Part shown: positions 1 through 5,977 of the stretch, piece after piece
How positions within the stretch are numbered: position 1 is the stretch's first letter
Layout of the letters: every line of letters begins with the position of its first letter
NCBI GenBank assembly: GCA_934446135.1
Contig: CAKSDT010000067.1
Location: 1-9,702 of the forward strand
Length of the DNA stretch: 9,702 nucleotides
Origin: an uncultured Clostridia bacterium
GTDB lineage: Bacteria > Bacillota > Clostridia > RGIG6154
Direction: 5' to 3'
Notes under the pieces: model-generated
The model's database searches: none
Seen by the model: the letters and a program-made list of their open reading frames with translations, nothing else
Told to the model about the DNA's origin: nothing
Position numbers and translations under genes: made by a program

Positions 1-1028
1 TTATAGAACTCCTTGTCAATGCAGATAACTCAATTGATACAGCCCACGCTGAGCGTTGTCCGCTTCCATTTCTTTCGACTATGGTTGAGGATTGTATCCA
101 CAGGGGAAAAAGTGTTCAGGAGGGTGGAGCAGTTTACAACTTTACAGGACCTCAGGGATTTGGAATTGCAAATATGGCTGACTCGCTTTATGCCATAAAA
201 ACCCTCGTTTATGATAAAAAAGAGTTTACAATTGCAGAACTTAAAGAGGCACTTTTAAATAATTACGGAAAATCAGCAGTTTCTGACGATGATAAGGCAA
301 AAATTACTGCAAAAATCGCACAAAACCTTTCAGACAGCGGTATGAATGTTACCGATAATGATATAAAGGAAATATATGAAAAAGTGTCTTCGGAAAGCAA
401 TTTGTCTGATGATAAGAAACAGAGATATGAACAGATTCATTCTCTCATAGAAAAAGCACCGAAATACGGAAATGACAATGAGGATATTGACTATTTTGCC
501 AGAGATGTTGCTTATACGTATACAAGGCCGCTTGAAAAGTACAGAAATCCGAGAGGCGGACAGTTTCAGGCGGGACTTTATCCTGTATCGGCAAATGTTC
601 CTTTGGGTGCTCAGACCGGTGCAACGCCTGATGGCAGATATGCTTATACTCCTGTTGCGGATGGAGTTTCACCGTCTGCCGGAAAAGATGTTTTGGGACC
701 CACTGCTTCAGCAAATTCAGTTTCAAAACTTGACCACTATATTGCATCAAACGGAACGCTTTATAATATGAAGTTTCATCCTACAGCACTTTCGGGCAGA
801 GAAGGTCTTGAAAACTTCTGTAACTTTGTAAAAGGATATTTCGATCAAAAAGGAAGTCATATGCAGTTTAATGTTGTTTCAAGAGAAACATTGAGAGATG
901 CACAAAAACATCCGGAAAAATACAAAGGTCTTGTTGTAAGAGTTGCAGGATACAGTGCATTATTTACCACACTTTCAAGGTCGTTGCAGGATGATATAAT
1001 AAACAGAACCGAGCAGGGTGGATTTTAA
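1..1028 (+). CDS. Glycyl radical diol dehydratase, C-terminal part (5' end outside window)
   Basis: This is the signature enzyme of the locus. By family knowledge it removes water from a diol (probably 1,2-propanediol to propionaldehyde) by glycyl radical chemistry in the microcompartment lumen. The frame is open from base 3, giving about 341 visible residues. The glycyl radical motif RVAGYSALF is near the C-terminus, with the radical glycine codon at 948-950. Upstream are the family blocks GGAVYNFTGPQG and APKYGND. The catalytic Cys/Glu loop is upstream of the window. Between LLNNYG and YEQIH (about 270-422) lies roughly 50 polar, Lys/Asp/Ser-rich residues that I do not recall from CutC or pyruvate formate-lyase. 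Assignment to the propanediol branch rather than choline lyase rests on the nearby aldolase and the RTEQGGF tail, and is an inference. An activase follows 8 bases later. Confidence 0.93.
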   Translation, partial: IELLVNADNSIDTAHAERCPLPFLSTMVEDCIHRGKSVQEGGAVYNFTGPQGFGIANMADSLYAIKTLVYDKKEFTIAELKEALLNNYGKSAVSDDDKAKITAKIAQNLSDSGMNVTDNDIKEIYEKVSSESNLSDDKKQRYEQIHSLIEKAPKYGNDNEDIDYFARDVAYTYTRPLEKYRNPRGGQFQAGLYPVSANVPLGAQTGATPDGRYAYTPVADGVSPSAGKDVLGPTASANSVSKLDHYIASNGTLYNMKFHPTALSGREGLENFCNFVKGYFDQKGSHMQFNVVSRETLRDAQKHPEKYKGLVVRVAGYSALFTTLSRSLQDDIINRTEQGGF

Positions 1029-1036
1029 TTTGGCAG

Positions 1037-1837
1037 GTGAGAAAAATTAAGGACTATTTGAATACAAAAGGCAGAATTTTTGATATTCAGCGTTTTTCAA
1101 TTCATGACGGACCGGGAATAAGGACCATTATATTTCTAAAAGGCTGTGTGCTCAGATGTAAGTGGTGTTGTAATCCCGAATCACAAAGTTATGAGATACA
1201 GCAGATGAATTTGAACGGAGAAACAAAAACAGTCGGCAGAGATGTTACTGTGTCAGATGTCTTAAAAGAGGCTGAAAAAGACCGTGCATATTATTACCGC
1301 TCCGGCGGCGGACTTACTCTTTCCGGAGGAGAAAGTCTTTGTCAGCCTGAATTTACAAGAGACATTTTACGCGGTGCCAAAGAAAACGGTATAAATACGG
1401 CTCTTGAATCGACTGCCTGTGCTTCTTATGATAAAATAGAAGAAATTCTTCCTTATCTTGATACATATCTGATGGATATAAAACATATAAACAGTGAAAA
1501 GCACAGAAAATTTACGGGAAGACCGAATGAACTTATACTAGAAAACGCAAAAAAAATTGCAAAAAGCGGTTTAACCAACTTGGTCATAAGAGTTCCTGTT
1601 ATTCCGGGATTTAATGATACAAAGGAAGAAATAGGCGACATTGCGAAGTTTGCATCTGAGTTAGAAGGTGTTAATAAAATGCACATTCTTCCTTATCATA
1701 AATTTGGAGTTGATAAATACAAGGGAATAGGAAGAATGTATGAACTTATGGATATCAGGCCGCCGTCGCAGACAATTATGGAACTTTTGAAGGCGGAAAC
1801 GGAAAAATACGGCATCGAATGTCAGATAGGGGGTTAG
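1037..1837 (+). CDS. Glycyl radical enzyme activase (radical SAM)
   Basis: This enzyme cleaves S-adenosylmethionine to abstract hydrogen from the glycine of the upstream dehydratase. The protein has 266 residues. The radical SAM cluster is CX3CX2C at C37, C41 and C44 (GCVLRCKWC), preceded by the activase signature RFSIHDGPGIRT and followed by the SAM-binding LSGGES at about 95-100. Only about 45 residues separate the cluster from the SGGE motif, with no further cysteines there after C45. The ferredoxin-like domain with two extra 4Fe-4S clusters found in many activases (CutD, HpdA type) is therefore absent, so the protein resembles the short pyruvate formate-lyase activase form. The start is uncertain. 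GTG at 1037 has only a weak ribosome site, while an in-frame TTG at 1058 follows AAGGA (1049-1053) by 4 bases and gives MNTKGRIFDIQRF. Confidence 0.92.
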   Translation: MRKIKDYLNTKGRIFDIQRFSIHDGPGIRTIIFLKGCVLRCKWCCNPESQSYEIQQMNLNGETKTVGRDVTVSDVLKEAEKDRAYYYRSGGGLTLSGGESLCQPEFTRDILRGAKENGINTALESTACASYDKIEEILPYLDTYLMDIKHINSEKHRKFTGRPNELILENAKKIAKSGLTNLVIRVPVIPGFNDTKEEIGDIAKFASELEGVNKMHILPYHKFGVDKYKGIGRMYELMDIRPPSQTIMELLKAETEKYGIECQIGG

Positions 1838-1841
1838 TAAA

Positions 1842-2210
1842 ATGAACGAATTGTCACTTCAGGATAAAATGAGAATTATACAGGAAATAGTTCCGGGAAA
1901 GCAGGTAACACTTGCACATATTATTGCTAACCCCGACGAAGTCCTTTATAAAAAACTGGGGCTTGATCCCAAAATTGATTATTCAAAGTCTGCAATAGGC
2001 ATTGTAACAATGTCACCGGCAGAAACAGCAATAATTGCAGGAGATATTGCAACAAAGGCATCGGGGGCAGAACTTGGTTTTGTAGACCGTTTCAGCGGTA
2101 CTCTTATAATAACCGGAACTGTTTCGGAAGTCGAAGCGTCGCTCAAAGCACTTACTGATTATGTCAGGGATGTTTTGGGATTTACAGTTTGCAATATTAC
2201 AAAAACATAA
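1842..2210 (+). CDS. eutS: BMC shell protein, EutS/PduU type (circularly permuted hexamer)
   Basis: Structural shell protein, 122 residues, with a circularly permuted BMC fold that forms hexamers in the microcompartment facet. Family signatures are IIQEIVPGKQVTLAH (about 12-26), SPAETAIIAGDIA (58-70) and GFVDRFSGTLIITG (79-92). The N-terminal strand region is the part that forms the small beta-barrel over the pore in PduU and EutS. It is a few residues longer than EutS, mainly around DPKIDYSKS (42-50). A GGGGG-rich ribosome site overlaps the end of the activase gene, whose stop is 4 bases upstream. The stop shares its last base with the next ATG, so this gene and eutP are probably translationally coupled. 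Whether it is closer to EutS or PduU cannot be settled by eye. Confidence 0.93.
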   Translation: MNELSLQDKMRIIQEIVPGKQVTLAHIIANPDEVLYKKLGLDPKIDYSKSAIGIVTMSPAETAIIAGDIATKASGAELGFVDRFSGTLIITGTVSEVEASLKALTDYVRDVLGFTVCNITKT

Positions 2211-2632
2211 TGAAAAGAATGCTTTTGGTAGGAAGGTCGGGAGCGGGTAAAACAACGCTTTCTCAGTCGATTTTGGGTAAAGAAATCAAATATGACAAAA
2301 CCCAGTACATAAGTTTTAAGGATTTTCTTATAGATACACCGGGTGAATATGCAGAAAACCACATTTTGGGAAGAGCACTTGCTCTTTATTCCTATGAGGC
2401 AGATATAATAGGCTTGCTTCTGAGTGCAACAGAACCTTATTCGCTTTACCCACCTATGGTTACGGCTTGTGCAAACCGTGAGGTTATAGGAATAATTACA
2501 CAGACGGACAAAAAAGATGCGAGAGTCGATCTTGCAAGAATGTGGCTTGAAATAGCGGGATGCAGAAAGATTTTTGAAGTTTCTTCCATTACCGGAAGAG
2601 GTATAAAAGAACTTTTTGACTACCTCAAATAA
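2210..2632 (+). CDS. eutP: EutP/PduV-family small P-loop GTPase
   Basis: Small Ras-like NTPase of the EutP/PduV family, 140 residues from the ATG at 2210. Relatives associate with microcompartments, and roles proposed for them include localisation and acetate kinase-like activity. Visible motifs are the P-loop GRSGAGKT (8-15), DTPGEY (42-47, Walker B/G3), TQTD (97-100, G4) and SSITGRG (125-131, G5-like). The ATG overlaps the eutS stop as TAATG. A longer reading from TTG at 2189 exists, but it lies inside eutS and adds nothing family-like. An ATG at 2219 (MLLVGRSGAGKT) is the other possible start. It is the last gene before the A/T-rich gap and internal promoter. Confidence 0.9.
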   Translation: MKRMLLVGRSGAGKTTLSQSILGKEIKYDKTQYISFKDFLIDTPGEYAENHILGRALALYSYEADIIGLLLSATEPYSLYPPMVTACANREVIGIITQTDKKDARVDLARMWLEIAGCRKIFEVSSITGRGIKELFDYLK

Positions 2633-2650
2633 AAAACAACAAAAAACAAC
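2631..2650 (+). repeat. Tandem 10-base A-rich repeat
   Basis: AAAAAACAAC occurs twice in direct succession, starting inside the eutP stop codon, followed by a degraded third copy (ACAAAACCAC). It lies just upstream of the internal promoter, where an A-rich tract could act as an UP-like or bent element. It may equally be simple low-complexity sequence. Confidence 0.5.
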
Positions 2651-2656
2651 ACAAAA

Positions 2657-2683
2657 CCACAAAAAACTATTGACTTTTTGTGG
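2657..2683. promoter_or_regulatory. Inverted repeat around the internal -35 box, candidate operator
   Basis: CCACAAAAA (2657-2665) and TTTTTGTGG (2675-2683) form a perfect 9-base inverted repeat with a 9-base spacer. The TTGACT -35 box (2670-2675) lies between the arms and touches the right arm. That is where a repressor or activator dimer would control the promoter. The sequence could also fold as a weak A/U hairpin at the end of eutP, but no T-run follows, so a terminator is less likely. Confidence 0.5.
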
Positions 2684-2703
2684 CATTGGTAGTATTATAT
2701 AAT
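2670..2703 (+). promoter_or_regulatory. Internal sigma-A-type promoter for the aldolase-shell block
   Basis: TTGACT at 2670-2675 is followed 17 bases later by TATTAT at 2693-2698, near-consensus boxes at ideal spacing. An overlapping TATAAT at 2698-2703 would need a 22-base spacer. Transcription would start near 2705, leaving a leader of about 57 bases before the aldolase ATG. It lies in the longest gap of the operon, so genes from the aldolase onward could be expressed separately from the dehydratase block. Confidence 0.65.
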
Positions 2704-2761
2704 TGTAGTTTTTAAGCAGTACAAAATAAAATTATTTTATAATAAAAAAGGAGATTAAAAA

Positions 2762-3562
2762 ATGGTATCAGAATATGAAATCAAAAAACAAATTTGTGAT
2801 ATCGGTAAAAGAATTTACAACAGAGGCATGGTTGCTGCAAACGACGGTAACATCTCAGTTAAAATTTCCGATAATGAATTCCTTTGCACACCTACAGGCG
2901 TAAGTAAAGGATTTATGACACCTGATTATATCTGCAAAGTTGACGCTAAAGGAAATGTTATTCAGGCTAATGACGGATTTAAACCTTCTTCTGAAATTAA
3001 GATGCACATGAGAGTATATAAGGAAAGACCTGATGTTAAATCTGTAGTTCATGCTCATCCTGTTTATGCAACAAGTTTTGCTATTGCAGGTATCCCGCTT
3101 ACACAGCCAATTATGCCTGAAGCGGTTATTGCTTTAGGATGCGTTCCGATTGCTGAGTACGGCACACCTTCAACAGAAGAAATTCCGGATGCGGTTTCAA
3201 AATATCTTCAGCATTTTGATGCAGTGTTGCTTGAAAACCACGGTGCACTTGCATATTCAGATTCACTTCTTGCTGCATATCACAAAATGGAATCTGTTGA
3301 ATTTTATGCACAGCTTCTTTATCAGTCAAGAATGCTTGGCGGACCGAAAGAACTTTCACACGATCAGGTTCAGAAACTCTATGAAATCAGAAAGAAATTC
3401 GGTATGAAAGGTAAACATCCTGCCGACATATGTGTAAATAAAGGCGGAGTAAACTGCCATACTTGCGGTTCATGCCAGACTACTGTTGAAAATGAAAACT
3501 CAAACACAGGAGATTTGGTTGCTGAAATAACCAGAAAAGTACTTGAACAGTTGGGTAAATAA
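2762..3562 (+). CDS. fucA: Class II aldolase (L-fuculose-1-phosphate type) with C-terminal encapsulation peptide
   Basis: Zinc-dependent class II aldolase expected to split fuculose- or rhamnulose-1-phosphate into DHAP and lactaldehyde, the source of 1,2-propanediol. Of 266 residues, about 215 make up the FucA/AraD fold. Putative catalytic and metal residues are E78 (SSEIKMH), H97 and H99 (VVHAHP) and H160 (ENHGALAY). The protein then runs beyond E. coli FucA: a Cys-rich linker with C232, C235 and C238 (CX2CX2C), a polar spacer, and an amphipathic helix at 250-266 (GDLVAEITRKVLEQLGK) that looks like a microcompartment encapsulation peptide. AAGGAGA at 2748-2754 gives a good ribosome site 7 bases before the ATG. 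It is first after the internal promoter. Fuculose versus rhamnulose specificity cannot be read from the sequence. Confidence 0.92.
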   Translation: MVSEYEIKKQICDIGKRIYNRGMVAANDGNISVKISDNEFLCTPTGVSKGFMTPDYICKVDAKGNVIQANDGFKPSSEIKMHMRVYKERPDVKSVVHAHPVYATSFAIAGIPLTQPIMPEAVIALGCVPIAEYGTPSTEEIPDAVSKYLQHFDAVLLENHGALAYSDSLLAAYHKMESVEFYAQLLYQSRMLGGPKELSHDQVQKLYEIRKKFGMKGKHPADICVNKGGVNCHTCGSCQTTVENENSNTGDLVAEITRKVLEQLGK

Positions 3563-3564
3563 TT

Positions 3565-4050
3565 ATGAACGAGTCAGAAATCGTAAAGATTGTATCTGAA
3601 ACGGTTAAAGATATGGTTTGCCGGGATAAGATGACTCTTTCACTTGCGAGAAAACTTTCGGAAGAAGTCAGAAAAGAAGCCGAGAAAATAGGTGTAAATG
3701 CTGTTGTTTCGGTTTCTGACAGCGGAGCAAGGCCTGTACTTACCGAATGTATGGATGATTCTTACATAGCAAGTTATGATATTGCACTGAATAAGGCATT
3801 TACGGTTGTTTCGCTTAAAATGTCTACCGGTGAATTAAAAAACTTGGCACAGCCGGGTCAAAGTCTTTACGGAATTCAGTTTACAAACAATTCAAAAATA
3901 GTTATCTTTGGCGGCGGAGAACCGCTTAAAATCGGTGATAGAGTTATCGGCGGTTTAGGAGTTTCCGGCGGAACTGAGGAACAGGATACATATCTTGCCG
4001 GATACGGCAAAAAAGTGTTTGAAAATATTATGAAAGAAAGGAGTTTTTAA
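3565..4050 (+). CDS. HbpS/GlcG-like (PduO C-terminal type) protein with helical N-terminus
   Basis: A 161-residue protein of the GlcG/HbpS family (formerly DUF336), the fold also found at the C-terminus of PduO. Some relatives bind haem or cobalamin-type cofactors, but the role in GRM loci is not established. Family blocks are SVSDSGARPVL (49-59), FGGGEPLKIGDRVIGGLGVSGG (the run from 115 to 136, rich in glycines) and EEQD just after. The first 20 residues (MNESEIVKIVSETVKDMVCR) form an amphipathic helix with the I/V spacing of an encapsulation peptide, so it is probably packed inside the compartment. The fuller PduO adenosyltransferase domain is absent, as expected for a B12-independent dehydratase. 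It begins 2 bases after the aldolase stop and ends 2 bases before the next ATG. Confidence 0.85.
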   Translation: MNESEIVKIVSETVKDMVCRDKMTLSLARKLSEEVRKEAEKIGVNAVVSVSDSGARPVLTECMDDSYIASYDIALNKAFTVVSLKMSTGELKNLAQPGQSLYGIQFTNNSKIVIFGGGEPLKIGDRVIGGLGVSGGTEEQDTYLAGYGKKVFENIMKERSF

Positions 4051-4052
4051 GA

Positions 4053-5261
4053 ATGAATGTTAACTCTAATGATATTGAAGCAATTGTAAAGCAGGTTCTC
4101 GAGGGAATGGGTGCTGCAACAAATTCATCATCAGCACCGGTTAAAGCATCGGTAAGTATTCCTAAAACTTCGAGAGTTGCAATGCTTACATCGCTTGAAC
4201 ATTACGATATAAAAGAATATCCAATACCCGAACTGGGCGATGATGATATATTGGTCAAAGTCGAAGGTTGCGGAGTATGCGGAACAGATGCTCATGAGTT
4301 TAAGCGTGATCCGTTCGGTCTTATCCCTGTTGTTTTGGGACATGAGGGAACAGGCGAAATAGTTAAGATGGGCAAAAATGTTAAGAAAGACAGTGCCGGC
4401 AAGTCGCTCAATGTGGGTGACAAGGTTGTTACTTGTATGATATTTAAGGATAATCCTGATATAACAATATTCGACCTTAACAAACAGAATGTCGGCGGTG
4501 CCGATGTGTACGGCCTTTTACCGGACGATGATATTCACTTAAACGGATGGTTTGCAGATTACTTGGTTATAAGAGGCGGATCCACTGTTTTTAATGTGAG
4601 TGATTTGGACCTTGACTCAAGAATACTTATCGAACCAAGTGCTGTTTTGGTTCATGCGGTAGAAAGAGCAAAAACAACAGGTATCTTGAGATTTAATTCA
4701 AGAGTTGCAGTTCAGGGCTGCGGTCCTATCGGACTTTTGTGCATAGCGGTATTAAGGACTATGGGTGTCGAAAATATTATGGCAATTGACGGTGAAGACA
4801 AGCGTCTTGAATTTGCAAAACTTATGGGTGCAACAAAAACTGTCAACTTTAAGAATTACAAAGGTATTGAAGAACTTCAGGGTGCGGTTGAAAAAGGTTT
4901 TGACGGTCATCTTGCAGACTTTGCTTTCCAGTGCACAGGTTCGCCTATTGCACACGGAAATGTATATAAGTTTATAAGAAACGGCGGCGGACTTTGCGAA
5001 CTCGGTTTCTTTATAAACGGAGGAGATGCTACAATCAATCCGCATTTCGACCTTTGTTCGAAAGAAATAACACTTGTGGGTTCGTGGGTTTATACTTTAA
5101 GAGATTATGCAACAACATTTGATTTCTTAAAGAGAGCAAAGGGAATAGGTCTTCCTATTGAAAAACTTATAACACATAAGTTCCCGCTCGAGCAGATTAA
5201 TGAAGCACACAAAACAAACCTTGCTATGGAAGGTTTGAAAATAGCAATAGTAAACAAATAA
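4053..5261 (+). CDS. Zinc-type (MDR) alcohol dehydrogenase with N-terminal encapsulation peptide
   Basis: Medium-chain dehydrogenase/reductase, 402 residues. It should interconvert an aldehyde or ketone and an alcohol with NAD(H), possibly reducing lactaldehyde or propionaldehyde. Likely catalytic zinc ligands are C76 (GCGVCGTD), H97/E98 (GHEGTGE) and E194 (IEPSAV). The Rossmann motif GCGPIG is at 222-227, and D246 at the end of the next strand favours NAD over NADP. The four-cysteine structural zinc lobe is missing. The first 20 residues (MNVNSNDIEAIVKQVLEGMG) are a textbook-looking encapsulation helix, joined by a Ser/Ala/Thr linker to a catalytic domain starting about residue 40. In many microcompartment operons such an N-terminus belongs to the CoA-acylating aldehyde dehydrogenase, which is not seen here. 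A GAAAGGAG ribosome site precedes the ATG. Confidence 0.9.
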   Translation: MNVNSNDIEAIVKQVLEGMGAATNSSSAPVKASVSIPKTSRVAMLTSLEHYDIKEYPIPELGDDDILVKVEGCGVCGTDAHEFKRDPFGLIPVVLGHEGTGEIVKMGKNVKKDSAGKSLNVGDKVVTCMIFKDNPDITIFDLNKQNVGGADVYGLLPDDDIHLNGWFADYLVIRGGSTVFNVSDLDLDSRILIEPSAVLVHAVERAKTTGILRFNSRVAVQGCGPIGLLCIAVLRTMGVENIMAIDGEDKRLEFAKLMGATKTVNFKNYKGIEELQGAVEKGFDGHLADFAFQCTGSPIAHGNVYKFIRNGGGLCELGFFINGGDATINPHFDLCSKEITLVGSWVYTLRDYATTFDFLKRAKGIGLPIEKLITHKFPLEQINEAHKTNLAMEGLKIAIVNK

Positions 5262-5290
5262 AATTATTATAAATCAGGAGGTAACCAAAA

Positions 5291-5566
5291 ATGGCTTTAG
5301 AAGCATTGGGAATGGTTGAAACAAGAGGTCTTACCGCAGCGATTGAAGCAGCTGATGCAATGGTTAAATCAGCAGAAGTTGTATTAATCGGAACTGAAAA
5401 AATCGGTTCAGGATTGGTAAGCGTTATGGTAAGAGGCGATGTTGGAGCAGTTAAGGCTGCAACAGAGGCAGGGGCTTCAAGAGCGTCAAAACTCGGCGAA
5501 CTTGTAGCAGTGCATGTAATTCCAAGACCCCACGCAGATGTTGAAAAAATTCTGCCTAAGTTTTAA
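5291..5566 (+). CDS. pduA: BMC-H shell hexamer, PduA-like
   Basis: Canonical single-domain shell protein, 91 residues, forming hexamers that tile the facets with a central pore for metabolites. It closely follows the PduA pattern: ALGMVETRGLTAAIEAADAM at the N-terminus, edge lysine K26, pore loop KIGSG at 37-41, VRGDVGAVKAA, and HVIPRPHADVEKILP at the end. The pore loop matches what I recall of PduA, which favours 1,2-propanediol passage. A perfect AGGAGGT ribosome site (about 5276-5282) suggests high expression. It is followed after 16 bases by a close paralogue. Confidence 0.95.
   Translation: MALEALGMVETRGLTAAIEAADAMVKSAEVVLIGTEKIGSGLVSVMVRGDVGAVKAATEAGASRASKLGELVAVHVIPRPHADVEKILPKF
5388..5460 (+). 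repeat. Near-identical 73-base tract, copy 1 (pore-coding part of first BMC-H gene)
   Basis: This stretch, encoding GTEKIGSG through VKAA, matches 5794-5866 in the next gene with one mismatch (G at 5416, A at 5822). Flanking parts of the two genes differ at many synonymous sites. Confidence 0.85.
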
Positions 5567-5582
5567 TAAAGGGGTGATTTAA

Positions 5583-5975
5583 ATGGCAACACCTAAAAAA
5601 AGCGGTGTGTCAAAAAAGCCGGCGAGTGCGGCTGCAAAAAAAGTCAACAATGAAACAAAAATAAAAGAAGAAGTAATTGTTAAGGAGGAAACAAAAATGG
5701 CATTAGAAGCATTAGGAATGGTAGAAACAAGAGGATTGGTTGCAGCAATCGAAGCAGCTGATTCAATGCTTAAAGCAGCAAATGTTGTATTGCTCGGAAC
5801 TGAAAAAATCGGTTCAGGATTAGTAAGCGTTATGGTAAGAGGCGATGTTGGAGCAGTTAAGGCTGCTGTAGAAGCAGGAAGCACATCAGCATCGAAATTA
5901 GGTGAATTGGTTGCAACACATGTAATTCCAAGACCTCACGGCGATGTTGAAAAGATTTTACCTACACTTAAATAG
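5583..5975 (+). CDS. BMC-H shell hexamer with Lys-rich N-terminal extension (two probable starts)
   Basis: PduA-like shell protein. The long form has 130 residues: a 38-residue extension rich in Lys (10 of 38), basic in its first half and mixed acidic/basic later, then a complete BMC domain from M39 with pore loop KIGSG and the HVIPRPHGDVEKILP tail. The long form starts at ATG 5583 behind AAAGGGGTGA. Inside the gene, AAGGAGG at 5682-5688 stands 8 bases before the in-frame ATG at 5697, which begins MALEALGMVETRG exactly like the preceding gene. A 92-residue short form is therefore likely to be made as well, perhaps in excess. This recalls PduB and PduB' of the Pdu compartment, where the extended form links shell and core. 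The extension's role here is inference. Confidence 0.93.
   Translation: MATPKKSGVSKKPASAAAKKVNNETKIKEEVIVKEETKMALEALGMVETRGLVAAIEAADSMLKAANVVLLGTEKIGSGLVSVMVRGDVGAVKAAVEAGSTSASKLGELVATHVIPRPHGDVEKILPTLK
5682..5699 (+). promoter_or_regulatory. Internal ribosome binding site and second start in the extended BMC-H gene
   Basis: AAGGAGG (5682-5688), 8-base spacer, in-frame ATG (5697-5699). It is a better match to the 16S tail than the site for the long form. The peptide from here aligns from its first residue with the 91-residue neighbour. Confidence 0.75.
5794..5866 (+). repeat. Near-identical 73-base tract, copy 2 (pore-coding part of second BMC-H gene)
   Basis: Partner of 5388-5460 at a constant offset of 406 bases, with one mismatch. 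The genes on either side of the tract have diverged more, which suggests partial gene conversion or a strongly constrained segment. Confidence 0.85.
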
Positions 5976-5977
5976 TA

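Noticed and set aside
13..198. Plus-strand 61-codon frame at the window start.
   Set aside because: It overlaps the dehydratase frame, which has strong family motifs across the same bases.
2189..2209. Longer EutP from the TTG at 2189.
   Set aside because: The added residues lie inside eutS and the TAATG-coupled ATG gives the normal family N-terminus.
2159..2686. Long minus-strand open frame of 175 codons opposite eutP.
   Set aside because: Its translation is Cys/Phe/Tyr-rich without family motifs and lies opposite a clear P-loop protein; a shadow frame.
2657..2690. Hairpin after eutP as a terminator.
   Set aside because: The stem is mostly A/U and is followed by CATTGG rather than a T-run; its place around the -35 box fits an operator better.
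2703..2724. TTGTA...TACAA inverted repeat near the predicted transcription start.
   Set aside because: Only 5 bases per arm with a 12-base spacer in very A/T-rich DNA; likely chance.
5579..5884. Minus-strand open frame opposite the extended shell gene.
   Set aside because: Low-complexity Ala/Ser/Thr translation mirrors the shell gene's codon pattern; no ribosome site seen.
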